The notes beneath the pieces were generated by a model, which was given only the letters and a program-made list of their open reading frames with translations, was not told the DNA's origin and did not search any database. Source: Streptomyces sp. NBC_00557 (GTDB lineage: Bacteria; Actinomycetota; Actinomycetes; Streptomycetales; Streptomycetaceae). From it: 64,000 bases of DNA. The stretch covers positions 4,588,001-4,652,000 of the forward strand of contig NZ_CP107796.1 in assembly GCF_036345995.1 (NCBI RefSeq), read 5' to 3'. The position numbers and the translations under genes were made by a program. Positions 34,790-43,002 of this stretch are shown piece after piece; the stretch's first letter is position 1; every line of letters begins with the position of its first letter.

Positions 34790-35014
34790 CGTCCTCCGAA
34801 GTGCGGCTGGGCTCCATGATGGAGCCCAGGGGCTTCTTGCGTACTGGGTGATGGCGATGTCGGCCGACAGCGAGGTGACGGGACCGTGACCGACGCAATG
34901 TTGCAGGGACCCAGCCCAAGAGGATTTTGGTCCCAGTCCGCTCTGACGAGTCTCACAGATGATCTCGGACCCATCTTGACGCAGACAGCGAGCCCAATCC
35001 ACACGCGACGGCCG
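34790..35014. other. 225-bp intergenic region between the acidic protein and the toxin locus
   Basis: No gene, no strong palindrome recognised. An antisense frame covering the acidic protein and this gap lacks coding bias. Confidence 0.3.
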
Positions 35015-35242
35015 TCAGTAGTAATCCTCGTGCTTTCGCATATTCCCTGTGGGCTCAATCTCGTCGCGGAGGAATGTGTATACCTCCTCTTCTCCGTCGA
35101 GCAACACGGCGTAGGCGGGCGGAGTCGCTTCGTCGGGCGGCTCTGTGATGCCGAGGATGCCTCCGAGCCTGCCCTCGAGTTGGGGTCTGTCGGAGGCCCG
35201 GAGCACACGCACTTCTGCGTAGAACGGGAGGGTGTCCGCCAT
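35015..35242 (-). CDS. Imm31-like immunity protein
   Basis: 75 residues, beginning MADTLPFYAEVRVLRASDRP and containing LEGRLGGILGITE, AYAVLLDGEEEVYTFLRDE and a C-terminal TGNMRKHEDYY, resembling immunity protein family Imm31. Position is decisive: it follows the stop of the RHS toxin by 22 bp on the same strand, where the protecting gene of a polymorphic toxin sits. Acidic overall, cytoplasmic. Confidence 0.65.
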   Translation of the reverse strand: MADTLPFYAEVRVLRASDRPQLEGRLGGILGITEPPDEATPPAYAVLLDGEEEVYTFLRDEIEPTGNMRKHEDYY

Positions 35243-35263
35243 GGTGGAGTCAGTCCTTTGCCG

Positions 35264-38200
35264 TCACTTGTGGGTGATCTCGCCGTCGAGTGACACATTG
35301 AGGTGGCTGCCGTCTCTGCTCAGCCACCCCAGCTTGGCCTTGCCCAGCTTACTTAGCTGGACATCCCACTCGAACGGCTGCCCGGCGGTCCTGGAAGGCC
35401 CCTTGATCCACTCGTTACCGAATCGGTCGATATAGCCCTTCCGAGAGCCGCGAGGAAGGCCCGTACTGACCGAGACTCTCTTGTCCGGGACGAAACGGAT
35501 GCGTCCCTTGTGGGGGAGTTGAGCGTCCTTGATCAGCCCCTTGACCCCGGTCCGAGGTGTGGGAACTACCTCTTCGCACTTCAGACCCAGCGGGTCGACA
35601 AGCAGCAGTGGCGCGTCGACGTAGGCATGGTGATCGGGAGCGGCGTCGAGCCCAAGCGGATCGGGGCTGACGTACCGGGCGACTTCTGGGTCGTAGTAGC
35701 GGAAGTAGTTGTAGTTCAGGCCGGACTCGGCGTCGGCGTACTGGCCCGGAAAGCGCAGCGGACAGGTGGCGGATTCGGCCTCGTCTGTCCCGGCCGGGAC
35801 GTGGGTTCCCCACAGAGTGCTACGACGCTGCCACACCACCTCGCCCTCTGCGGCGACGAGTTCCATGGGGGAACCGGCATTGTCGGTGATGACGGCGAGA
35901 AAACGCGTGACGTTCTCGGGGCCCGTCTCCTCGGCGAGTCGCGCGAGGAAGGAGGCTCCCTCGGGGAGATGCGACGGCGTGTGAAGGATCTGGGTGACCG
36001 GGCGGTGCGTGTCCGGTTCGTAGTCCCAGGTGGTCACCTTGCCGTCCGAGAGTGTCTGTTCGGCCAGGCGAGTGTCGTCCCAGGAGAATTCGACACGGTC
36101 GGCGGGTGATCCGTCATCGGTCACGCGGTACTTGGCGATGCGCCGCCCCAGGGGGTCGTAGGCGTACCTCCAGCGATCGCCATCCGGTGTTACCACCTCG
36201 GTCAGGCGGTCCTCTGCATTCCAGCTGTAGGACCATGTATGCGTTTTACCGCTGAGGAGTTTGCGCGTTCGGCGGATGAGCCGGCCTTGGGCGTCGTGTT
36301 CGTACGTCGTCCGTCCCGCCCGGCGAACGATCGTGCCCTCGAACGCACGCTCACCGGGGGAACCGTGGCCGGGTGCCGACACCTCCTGCACTTTACCGGT
36401 GGTGTCGTAGGCGTACGTCTCGGTCCAGCCGTGCGCCCGTACCTTCGTGACTCGCCCCGTGTCGTCCAGGACGAAGCGGCGCGTGCCCGAAGTCAGCTCT
36501 CGGATCTCGGCGAGATGGCCGTCGACCCGATATGCGTACGTGCGGTGCTGAAGGAGGCGGTCCGGGACGGTCCCGGCAATAGCAGAGGTCAGAGACTGCG
36601 CGGTCATCTGCCCGTTCGGGCTCCAGCTCTGCGTGAGCGTCACTCTCGCCCCGAACCGGCGCTCGATCTCGCGACCCGCGGCGTCGTGCGAAAAGTCCAG
36701 CGAGCCCGCCGCTGAGCGCAGTCTCACCGGTCGACCGGCCGCGTCATACGTCCAGTCCGAAGCCAGCCCGGACGGTGCCACACGACGCGTGCGACGTCCG
36801 AGAGCGTCGTACTGGAAGACCGACGTGCGATCGTTGACCTTCTCCGAGAGGATCCGCCCCAGCGCGTCCCGTTCCAGGACCACCTCGGCGTCCGCGTTAG
36901 CCGCGTGGCAGAGGTCTCCGTCCGGCGTGTACGCGTACGTCGTGATCTCACCGCTGTCGGCTTCCTGGGCCACGACCCTGCCGCGCGCATCACGGGTAAA
37001 GCGCAGGATCTCGCCGGCGCCGTTGGTCCGAGCGATCAGTCTGCCCGCGGCGTCAAACGCGTACGTCAGCGTGCGCCCGTTGAAATCCGTCTCCGCGATC
37101 AGCCGGCCAGCCTCGTCATAGAGGTACGACCAGGTTCGCCCCTCGGGGTTGGTGACGCCAGTCAGACGCAGCTCGGTGTCGTATGTGAACCCGTACCGGG
37201 TGCCGTCCGGGTCGGTGCGGGTTGCCGGGACGTCGAAGGGCGCGGCGGTCTGCTCGGTTGTGTTTCCGGCGATATCCGTGTGCGCGATCAGGTTGCCTTC
37301 GGCGTCCCACGTCCAGGATTCACGCGTGCCGTCGGGGTACTCCCGCCACTTGGGCTTGCCCTCGATGCTCCATCCCATGCGTGTGGTGTGACCGAGTGGG
37401 TCGGTCACTGCGATGATCCGGCCGAATGAGTCGCGGCCCACGGTCGTCTCGTGCCCCAGCTCATCGCTGAGCCTGATCGGCAAGCCAGCCGCGTTCGACA
37501 CGATCCTCCGTGTGTGACCGAGCGCGTCTGTGACGGCGGCCAACTGCCCACCGCCGTTGTACTCATAGCGGGTCTCGGCACCGGTTGGGTCCACCGTGAC
37601 CCTCACATTGCCACGGTCGTCGTAGGTGTGGCGCCAGACCGCCCCGCCCGGCTCAACCACCTCGGTCGGCAGGCCAAGGGCGTTGTACTCCGCCCGGGCC
37701 AGCGTGCCGTCCGGGAGGACTACGCTGGTGAGGTTTCCGGCGTCGTCGTACGTGTACCGCGTCGTGTGTCCCAACGGGTCCGTCACCGCGAGCGGCCGGG
37801 CCCCGTACTCATCCCACTCCGTACGGGTGACATTCCCCAGCGGATCCGTCTCCGCTACCACCAAGCCCTCAGCGTTGTACCGGTGGACCGAGACATGCCC
37901 CTGGGAGTCCCTGTACCTGGTTGTGCGGTTGGCGTCGTCGTATTCCAGGGAGCCGGACAGGATGCCGTCGACGCCCTCAGTGCGGACCACCCGGCCGCGC
38001 TCGTCATAGATGTACGAGAACCAGGTGCCGTTGCGGTCGGTCCAGCGGGTGACACGGCCCTCGGCGTCGTACGTGAAGCGGAGGGGCTCGCCGCTGGAGT
38101 TGATGACCTCCGTGAGGTTGCCGGACGGGTCGTAGCCGTAGCGCATGACGACCGTGCCCTCGTCGGGCGCGGTGCCTGGGCGGTAACGGGACGGGGCTTC

Positions 38201-39541
38201 GTCCAGGAGGCGCAAGGCGGTGATACGGGGGCCCTGGGTGTCGACGGCGACGTAGTAACCGCCGGAGTGGCGGATGCCGAACGGGATGCCGTCGTCGTCG
38301 CGTTCGACGTCGATGCGGTTGCCGTTGCGGTCGCTCCAGGAATCGAGGGCCAAGTGGAAGACGCCGAAGGTGGGCGAGGGAACGGGTGCGGCGAAGGTGC
38401 GGATCACACCCGTCGACGGGTCCGTGACCGTCATCGCGCCGTCCGGCTTGCCGTCCCACTCCAGCGGCCAGCGGGCGCCCTTCACCGGCATCGTCGGCAC
38501 GCCCGGCTCCGGCACCGGGTACACCAGGCGCATGCCGTCAGCCGCGGCGAAGACGACGCCCTCGCCGTCGATCTGGAGGCACTCGTCGAGGGTGGATATC
38601 CAGGTCGGGCCGAAGCAGACGCCGCCCCGGTAGGAAGAGAGGTGAGTGCGGGTGAACTGAAGAGGCAGACTCCCCGGCAGCGACAGGTCCGTCTGCGTCA
38701 TCAGCATCGCGCCGGTCGCCACGTCGATCGGCTCGCCCACACACGGCATGTCGTCGGCTTTGCGGGCCGCCGGACCCAGATCGACCAGGTCCGGGCGGAG
38801 CGACGGTGGGCGCAGCAGCGTCGGAGTATCGGCAAGGCCGCCTTCCATGCTCGACGTCAGCAGGCCGTCGCCCGCTCCGAGCACGCCGCCGAAGATCATG
38901 CCGTCCTTGGCGGCCTGGTTGACCTCGTCCAGGCTGAAGCCGTGCTGCAGACCGGCCATCATCTGCAGCGGCTGGGCCACGGCAGCGTCGATGGTGACCG
39001 ACTCGACCCCGCCGAACGCGACGCCGGCGAAGGCACCTCCGATGATGTCGGCCACCACGGCGGAGACCCCGACGCCTATCGTGGCGCCGAACTCGATGAC
39101 CGCTTCTGCCGCGGCCGCCGCCGCACCGGAGGCGATGCCCGCGGTCATGATGGCCAGCGTGATGCCGCCCGCGATCACAACCGCGTCGATGGCTATCCGC
39201 GCCCAGAGCTTGTTGATCGCGTCATCGATGCCGTCGGCGAACTTGTCCAAGCCGTTGGCCATGTCCCGCGAGGACTTCGCGAGGTCGCTCAGCCAGCCGC
39301 CGTCCTTGCCCTGGGCATAGCGGTCCCAGAACTTGTGGAACGCCTCGATCGACTCACCCGTGTTGTTGTGGATGATCCCGGACGCGCTGCGGTGCACCGG
39401 GGAACGGACGTCATCCACCGAATCGGCGAACGCGCGCCACGCTTTCGCCGCATCCCGCAGCTTGTCCGGGTCAGCCTCCGGCCACCACAGGCCCATCTTG
39501 AGAAGGATGTGGCGGGCCTTGTCCTCAACGCTCACCGGCAC
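35264..39541 (-). CDS. RHS-repeat polymorphic toxin with type-17-like C-terminus
   Basis: 1425 residues. Residues ~1-110 are a WXG100-like/ESX-type helical region (PDKLRDAAKAWRAFADSV); ~115-190 is hydrophobic, Ala/Gly-rich. A DUF6531-like segment starts near 269 (GEPIDVATGAM). YD/RHS repeats (for example YDDAGNLTSVV) fill ~400-1240 and end in the RHS core (FPGQYADAESGLNYNYFRYY near 1260, then VDPLGLKC near 1310). The last ~105 residues (GYIDRFGNEWIKGPSRT, WLSRDGSHLNVSLDGEI) resemble the polymorphic toxin type 17 domain. Such proteins are exported by the type VII-like route and deliver the tip toxin into competitors. Overlaps the WXG100-like gene by 17 bp. Confidence 0.88.
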   Translation of the reverse strand: MPVSVEDKARHILLKMGLWWPEADPDKLRDAAKAWRAFADSVDDVRSPVHRSASGIIHNNTGESIEAFHKFWDRYAQGKDGGWLSDLAKSSRDMANGLDKFADGIDDAINKLWARIAIDAVVIAGGITLAIMTAGIASGAAAAAAEAVIEFGATIGVGVSAVVADIIGGAFAGVAFGGVESVTIDAAVAQPLQMMAGLQHGFSLDEVNQAAKDGMIFGGVLGAGDGLLTSSMEGGLADTPTLLRPPSLRPDLVDLGPAARKADDMPCVGEPIDVATGAMLMTQTDLSLPGSLPLQFTRTHLSSYRGGVCFGPTWISTLDECLQIDGEGVVFAAADGMRLVYPVPEPGVPTMPVKGARWPLEWDGKPDGAMTVTDPSTGVIRTFAAPVPSPTFGVFHLALDSWSDRNGNRIDVERDDDGIPFGIRHSGGYYVAVDTQGPRITALRLLDEAPSRYRPGTAPDEGTVVMRYGYDPSGNLTEVINSSGEPLRFTYDAEGRVTRWTDRNGTWFSYIYDERGRVVRTEGVDGILSGSLEYDDANRTTRYRDSQGHVSVHRYNAEGLVVAETDPLGNVTRTEWDEYGARPLAVTDPLGHTTRYTYDDAGNLTSVVLPDGTLARAEYNALGLPTEVVEPGGAVWRHTYDDRGNVRVTVDPTGAETRYEYNGGGQLAAVTDALGHTRRIVSNAAGLPIRLSDELGHETTVGRDSFGRIIAVTDPLGHTTRMGWSIEGKPKWREYPDGTRESWTWDAEGNLIAHTDIAGNTTEQTAAPFDVPATRTDPDGTRYGFTYDTELRLTGVTNPEGRTWSYLYDEAGRLIAETDFNGRTLTYAFDAAGRLIARTNGAGEILRFTRDARGRVVAQEADSGEITTYAYTPDGDLCHAANADAEVVLERDALGRILSEKVNDRTSVFQYDALGRRTRRVAPSGLASDWTYDAAGRPVRLRSAAGSLDFSHDAAGREIERRFGARVTLTQSWSPNGQMTAQSLTSAIAGTVPDRLLQHRTYAYRVDGHLAEIRELTSGTRRFVLDDTGRVTKVRAHGWTETYAYDTTGKVQEVSAPGHGSPGERAFEGTIVRRAGRTTYEHDAQGRLIRRTRKLLSGKTHTWSYSWNAEDRLTEVVTPDGDRWRYAYDPLGRRIAKYRVTDDGSPADRVEFSWDDTRLAEQTLSDGKVTTWDYEPDTHRPVTQILHTPSHLPEGASFLARLAEETGPENVTRFLAVITDNAGSPMELVAAEGEVVWQRRSTLWGTHVPAGTDEAESATCPLRFPGQYADAESGLNYNYFRYYDPEVARYVSPDPLGLDAAPDHHAYVDAPLLLVDPLGLKCEEVVPTPRTGVKGLIKDAQLPHKGRIRFVPDKRVSVSTGLPRGSRKGYIDRFGNEWIKGPSRTAGQPFEWDVQLSKLGKAKLGWLSRDGSHLNVSLDGEITHK

Positions 39542-39890
39542 CGTCGCTCTGCTTGTCGGTCTTCACTTCCTTGAACATGCCCGCGACGAGCTTGTCGTTG
39601 TCCACGTGTCCGTCGGCCATGTCGACCATGGCCTCGTGAATGCTCGTCAGCCCGAGCACCAGGATGCCCGCCGCGCTCTCGATCGACTTCTGGTGCGGCT
39701 TGTAGACGCCGCCGAACTGATTGCCCTGCTCGTCATGCCCCCAGGGCTCGCCGAGGCCGTCCAGCGTCTTGATGAGAGTGGTCAGCGCCTTGCTCAGATC
39801 GGTGGCGCCCTTCTGGAAGGCCGGTGCCGCCGCCTTGATGTCGGCGGTCTTGATGTCCAGCACCTTGCCGGGGACCTTGCCGTCACCCAT
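39525..39890 (-). CDS. WXG100-like partner of the RHS toxin
   Basis: 121 residues. Helical, with the central EPWGHDEQGNQFGGVYKP turn and a C-terminal helix, similar to ESX/WXG100-type substrates and chaperones. It overlaps the start of the toxin gene by 17 bp, so both are coexpressed; the WXG100 partner likely forms a heterodimer needed for export. Confidence 0.7.
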   Translation of the reverse strand: MGDGKVPGKVLDIKTADIKAAAPAFQKGATDLSKALTTLIKTLDGLGEPWGHDEQGNQFGGVYKPHQKSIESAAGILVLGLTSIHEAMVDMADGHVDNDKLVAGMFKEVKTDKQSDGAGER

Positions 39891-39945
39891 CGCTGTCGTC
39901 TCCCCCCGGTTCGCAACTGCGGCTTCCGACCCTAGGGGAGGCGGG

Positions 39946-40434
39946 TCAAGGAAAGGTCATATTCAAGGCGTGCGTAGGTAATGTGTCGGCGGTGGCGCCG
40001 CCTATCGGGCAATCAAATTCGTAGCCATCGGCGGACCGGGCACCAGCATTCGCCTCGCGGTGGTCATGTTCGACGGCACCGCTCAGCAGGTCAGCGATGC
40101 AATGTGCTCCACCATCGCGAGCGTGCTCAGCCGCGCCCTCGCAAGCCGGCTTCTGCAAAGGCCGGCCCGCAGCCTGAACCAGCGTCCGCTCCGGGTGCGA
40201 CAACGCGACGACGCGGATCGCTTTGATCAAGACGAACGGCTTCGACCAGCGGCACCGTGCGCAGGCGTCCATGAGACGGTAGGAGTCGGTGCCGGTCTTG
40301 ATGGTGGCGCCGTCGAACGACGAGATCGACCACACGAGTGCGACGTGTCCGGGGGCCTCCGCTACGACCTGGCCAGGTGCCAGGACCGGCGTCGTCAGCA
40401 TGGGCCCGGACTCGGCGGGCGCCCAGTGACTCAT
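39946..40434 (-). CDS. Doubtful ORF, possibly a decayed gene
   Basis: A 162-codon ATG frame. The first ~80 codons (MSHWAPAESGPMLTTPVLAP, FDGATIKTGTDSYRL) have strong Streptomyces codon bias; the second half does not and reads as random. A truncated or fused relic is more likely than an intact gene. No family recognised. A 244-bp gap without recognisable features separates it from the GntR gene. Confidence 0.3.
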   Translation of the reverse strand: MSHWAPAESGPMLTTPVLAPGQVVAEAPGHVALVWSISSFDGATIKTGTDSYRLMDACARCRWSKPFVLIKAIRVVALSHPERTLVQAAGRPLQKPACEGAAEHARDGGAHCIADLLSGAVEHDHREANAGARSADGYEFDCPIGGATADTLPTHALNMTFP

Positions 40435-40678
40435 GACCCGCCTCAGCGGCGAGCCCGGTCTCGCCCTGGATCACCCGGCACGTACGTGCGGGTCCGCCAA
40501 GTCTCGTGCGCCGGCTCTTCGACCGTTCGCACCTGTCCCCGCGGATCCCAACGCATGCTGATCCTGAAAACTGCTCTCGGGAGTTCTCACTGGTCCGCAG
40601 CGCTTATTGCTGCACTGTGACCTGGACGCACCCGCCCGGACGAGTACCGCGCGGTCCCCAAGGGCACGGCGGGCCGAC

Positions 40679-41068
40679 TCACATAGCGTCGTCCGGGCTA
40701 TGTGGAGCCCCAGGGGGAGGCTCGACATGGTCGGCGACGAGACTCAGGATCTCCTGACTGCTCATGCCTGATCTGCGAGCGGTTTGGAGGAAGTGGAGGC
40801 AGGCTTCGATGACCATGGCATGGCTGGCGGCTTCCGCGGTAACGACCGCTCCGCGTCCAGGTCGGAGATCGATGAGCCGGTCCTCCTTGAGGATCTGGTA
40901 ACCGCGCAGGACCGTGTGCATGTTGATGCCCAGAGTGCGGGCGAGAGCGCGTGCCGAGGGCAGGCGGTCGCCTTTTCTGAGCTTCCCCTCCGCCATGCTG
41001 CGGCGTACCGAGGCGGCGATCTGCTCGGCGAGGCCCATGGGCGAGGCGTGGTCGATGGTGACCAACAT
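40679..41068 (-). CDS. GntR-family (YtrA-type) transcription regulator
   Basis: 129 residues. N-terminal winged helix: GLAEQIAASVRRSMAEGKLR, GDRLPSARALARTLGINMHT and VLRGYQILKEDRLIDLRPGR. The short C-terminal helical region without a large effector domain identifies the YtrA subfamily, whose genes typically sit with transporter or membrane-protein operons that they repress. Here it is the last gene of a three-gene unit, starting one base after the stop of the PH-like membrane protein. Confidence 0.85.
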   Translation of the reverse strand: MLVTIDHASPMGLAEQIAASVRRSMAEGKLRKGDRLPSARALARTLGINMHTVLRGYQILKEDRLIDLRPGRGAVVTAEAASHAMVIEACLHFLQTARRSGMSSQEILSLVADHVEPPPGAPHSPDDAM

Positions 41069-41069
41069 G

Positions 41070-41555
41070 TCAGGGACCTTCGTGTCCGCGTGCGAGCAGG
41101 TGGTTGGTCAGCTCGGCGGCTGTACCTGCGTCGTCGATGGTGATGACGAACCGGCCGCCGCTTGTGAGGGTGAGCCAGATGGCATCGCCTTCGCGCAGTG
41201 AGATGGCGCTGAGTCCCGGGTTCCAGCGGTAGCCCCAGCCTCCGATCTCGGTGGGCTTGGTCCATCGGGCAGAGGCGCTCTCGATGCGTTCGAGAGGGAA
41301 GCGCCGCCGTAGAAACGGCACAAGCAGCGAGCCGGCTGTGACTCCGCGAGGGGAGACCGTGACGCGGATGGCGCCGACGACGAGGAAGGCGGCGGGAAGC
41401 ACCAGAAGCCACAGCGTCAAGGATCGGTGATGAGCGTCTACAACGGTGAGGACGATCAAGCCGATCGCTGCGACGATGCCAGTGGCGAGCATCCATCCGG
41501 CGATCAAGGTGCGGTGCCAGACAGTGACCTGCTGGGGCGCGTGCTCGTGGTTCAT
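41070..41555 (-). CDS. Two-span membrane protein with PH-like domain (DUF1648/bPH type)
   Basis: 161 residues, ATG at 41555. Two membrane segments (about 20-40 and 45-68), then a soluble domain (VTVSPRGVTAGSLLVPFLRR, RFPLERIESASA, then a W-G-Y motif and VITIDDAGTAAELTNHL) typical of bacterial PH-like membrane proteins that sit near YtrA regulators. Its ATG overlaps the previous gene stop (ATGA) and its stop is one base from the regulator start. Confidence 0.7.
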   Translation of the reverse strand: MNHEHAPQQVTVWHRTLIAGWMLATGIVAAIGLIVLTVVDAHHRSLTLWLLVLPAAFLVVGAIRVTVSPRGVTAGSLLVPFLRRRFPLERIESASARWTKPTEIGGWGYRWNPGLSAISLREGDAIWLTLTSGGRFVITIDDAGTAAELTNHLLARGHEGP

Positions 41556-41821
41556 GCTCGGCTCCGGGAGGCGAACCATACGGCGCAGGCCACGGCTGCG
41601 CCTACGAGGACGTCGACGGCCCACTGGTAGGGCGGCAGATGAACATTGCGTCCGTTGGAGTCGCTGACGACCCACAGCGTGGCTATGAGGTCGTAGGCGG
41701 TCCCGGCGGCGAGGCCGCAGCAGAATGCCCTCAGCCGCCTGGCCGCCCTGGGTGCCGCTTTGATGGAGAAAACCATCGCCAGACGGGTGCGGCTCAGGGC
41801 GGGGGCACGGTTCTCTAACAC
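41552..41821 (-). CDS. Small membrane protein whose second codon is TTA
   Basis: 89 residues from a GTG at 41821 (AAGGA upstream). Two hydrophobic segments (around 25-50 and 68-85). The codon directly after the start is TTA, the rarest Leu codon in Streptomyces, read only by the bldA tRNA; expression may therefore be limited to late growth or development. Other starts further upstream in frame would also contain the TTA. Coupled to the following gene by an ATGA overlap. GTTC at 41861 and GAAC at 41876 upstream form a possible operator. Confidence 0.6.
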   Translation of the reverse strand: MLENRAPALSRTRLAMVFSIKAAPRAARRLRAFCCGLAAGTAYDLIATLWVVSDSNGRNVHLPPYQWAVDVLVGAAVACAVWFASRSRA

Positions 41822-41894
41822 AACGTCAGGTCCTTTCTGTGAAGCGCGCCACCGAAGCTTGTTCACATTGAAATAGAACGATAGTCGCGCTCTG

Positions 41895-42258
41895 ATGCTT
41901 CCTTTGCCCCAGCCTGACGGCACTCATGCGGACCCTGACGAGCTTGGCTTGATCTCTGCCGGGTGGTCCGTCAAGTCGTTGGCCCCTTTTGGCCGCCGCA
42001 TCCTCGGCCACGACCCACGCCACTTCATCCTCAACCTCGGCACCGCGCTCGAAGGCGGAGGCGACCAAGGACGGTCGGCTCCTCTTCGAAGGCTTGGCCT
42101 TCGCCCAGGGCCCCGTGGCAGACAAGTTCGCCCGCTCGGGCAAGTTCGTCGATGTCGCGACCCTTCGGAAGAAGAACAGCACCGCGGAGCAGAGGAAGGC
42201 TGTGACGGCGGTGCTGGACAGGATCGAGAAGCAGCACCCGGACTTCGCGGTCGGTGGT
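41895..42258 (+). pseudogene. Frameshifted relic, plus strand
   Basis: Coding bias is seen in one frame up to ~42053 (HDPRHFILNLGTALE) and then in the next frame (KAEATKDGRLLFEGLAFAQG, AVLDRIEKQHPDFAVGG) to 42258, so a one-base shift near 42053 breaks the gene. No known family. It abuts another relic of opposite direction, so the area is a rearrangement joint. Confidence 0.4.
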
Positions 42259-42582
42259 TCTCCTGCCGGGCTCGGTCGATCGCAGCAGCGGTCTCGTCGC
42301 CGGCCAGCCGCTCGATCTCCTCAGGTACCTCCCACTCGTCCAGCACGAAGATCCGGCCACCGACGAGACGGGTGGTGGTCTTCCAGCCGAGACGACGTCC
42401 CGCTTCCCGAGCTGCATGCCGGACGTCCTTGAGGTCGCCCAACCCGCAAGATCGTCGCCGCTCAGGATCAGCTGACCGTGGTAGCCCTGGAACTGCGGCT
42501 CAAGAGCCGCCCGCATCATCCATGCGAGCCGGCCGATCAGCTTCTCGTACCGACGCCGAGCCAGCTCATCCGTGACGGCCAT
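42243..42582 (-). pseudogene. Frameshifted relic, minus strand
   Basis: From ATG 42582 (MAVTDELARRRYEKLIGRLA, then GYHGQLILSGDDLA) the frame changes near 42444 within a G-run: the continuation (GDLKDVRHAAREAGRRLGWK, then RIFVLDEWEVPEEIERLAGD) lies in another frame. Adding one G would restore a single protein, so this is a recent frameshift or a sequencing error. The gene has lost its 3' end near 42243. Small helical protein, family not recognised. Confidence 0.45.
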
Positions 42583-42642
42583 CCTGCACAGCTCCCCAGC
42601 ATCCGCGCGCACGGCACGTGGGCCATATGTGTGCTGCAAGCG

Positions 42643-42679
42643 CAGGAGCCCTCCCGTCCACTGGACGGAAGGGCTCCTG
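42643..42679 (-). terminator. Near-perfect 37-bp hairpin 3' of the tRNA scar
   Basis: CAGGAGCCCT at 42643-42652 pairs with AGGGCTCCTG at 42670-42679; inner CCGTCCA and TGGACGG pair with a one-base mismatch next to them. It lies 15 bp beyond the 3' end of the tRNA-Arg scar in the direction of its former transcription, as a tRNA terminator would. Confidence 0.6.
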
Positions 42680-42693
42680 ACCTGGTGTTTCTC

Positions 42694-42737
42694 TGTGCCT
42701 CCGGCAGGATTCGAACCTGCGACACCCGCTTTAGGAG
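42694..42737 (-). other. Attachment-site copy 1: 3' half of tRNA-Arg(CCU)
   Basis: Read on the minus strand it contains the anticodon arm from CTCCTAAAGC, the T-arm GGTTCGAATCC and acceptor end GGAGGCACA. No 5' tRNA half follows at higher coordinates, so it is a scar left by site-specific integration into a tRNA gene. The same 44 bp (one mismatch) recurs at 55864-55907 in the same orientation. Direct repeats like this are the attL/attR sites of integrative elements. Confidence 0.8.
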
Positions 42738-42776
42738 TGGGATTGGATCCTTGCCGGGGGGTGCCCGACGCTGCCA

Positions 42777-42807
42777 CGTGGTGCTGTTCTGCCTGATCAG
42801 CACCACG
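42777..42807. terminator. Hairpin near attachment copy 1
   Basis: CGTGGTGCT (42777-42785) and AGCACCACG (42799-42807), 9-bp perfect stem, 13-nt loop. Lies between the attachment copy and the 3' end of the leftward anti-sigma gene copy B, so it may end that operon. Confidence 0.5.
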
Positions 42808-43002
42808 CGGCTTCGTGCACGATCCGGCTCATGCTGCCCCGTGCCGGGCAGTCCGCGCACGCATCGCGCACGCATGGAGCCCTTGTCTGGGAGGGCGTTG
42901 CAGGTGGTGCGACCGACAGTTCAGAGCACCCCCGTCGCCGCGTCCACCGTGGTGTGTGCTTTCGACGATCGCTGCTCGGCTGCCCTGTGCACACGGCAGC
43001 CG

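Noticed and set aside
34456..35298. 280-codon minus-strand frame across the acidic protein and immunity gene
   Set aside because: Wrong-frame reading; the immunity gene in another frame has clear family features.
37451..39574. 707-codon plus-strand frame
   Set aside because: Antisense shadow of the RHS toxin gene, whose repeats explain its length.
40471..40728. 85-codon minus-strand frame upstream of the decayed ORF
   Set aside because: No codon bias, overlaps the end of the GntR gene in another frame.
42694..42770. Complete tRNA-Arg gene
   Set aside because: Anticodon arm onward is present but the D-arm and 5' acceptor strand are missing, so it is a scar, not a gene.
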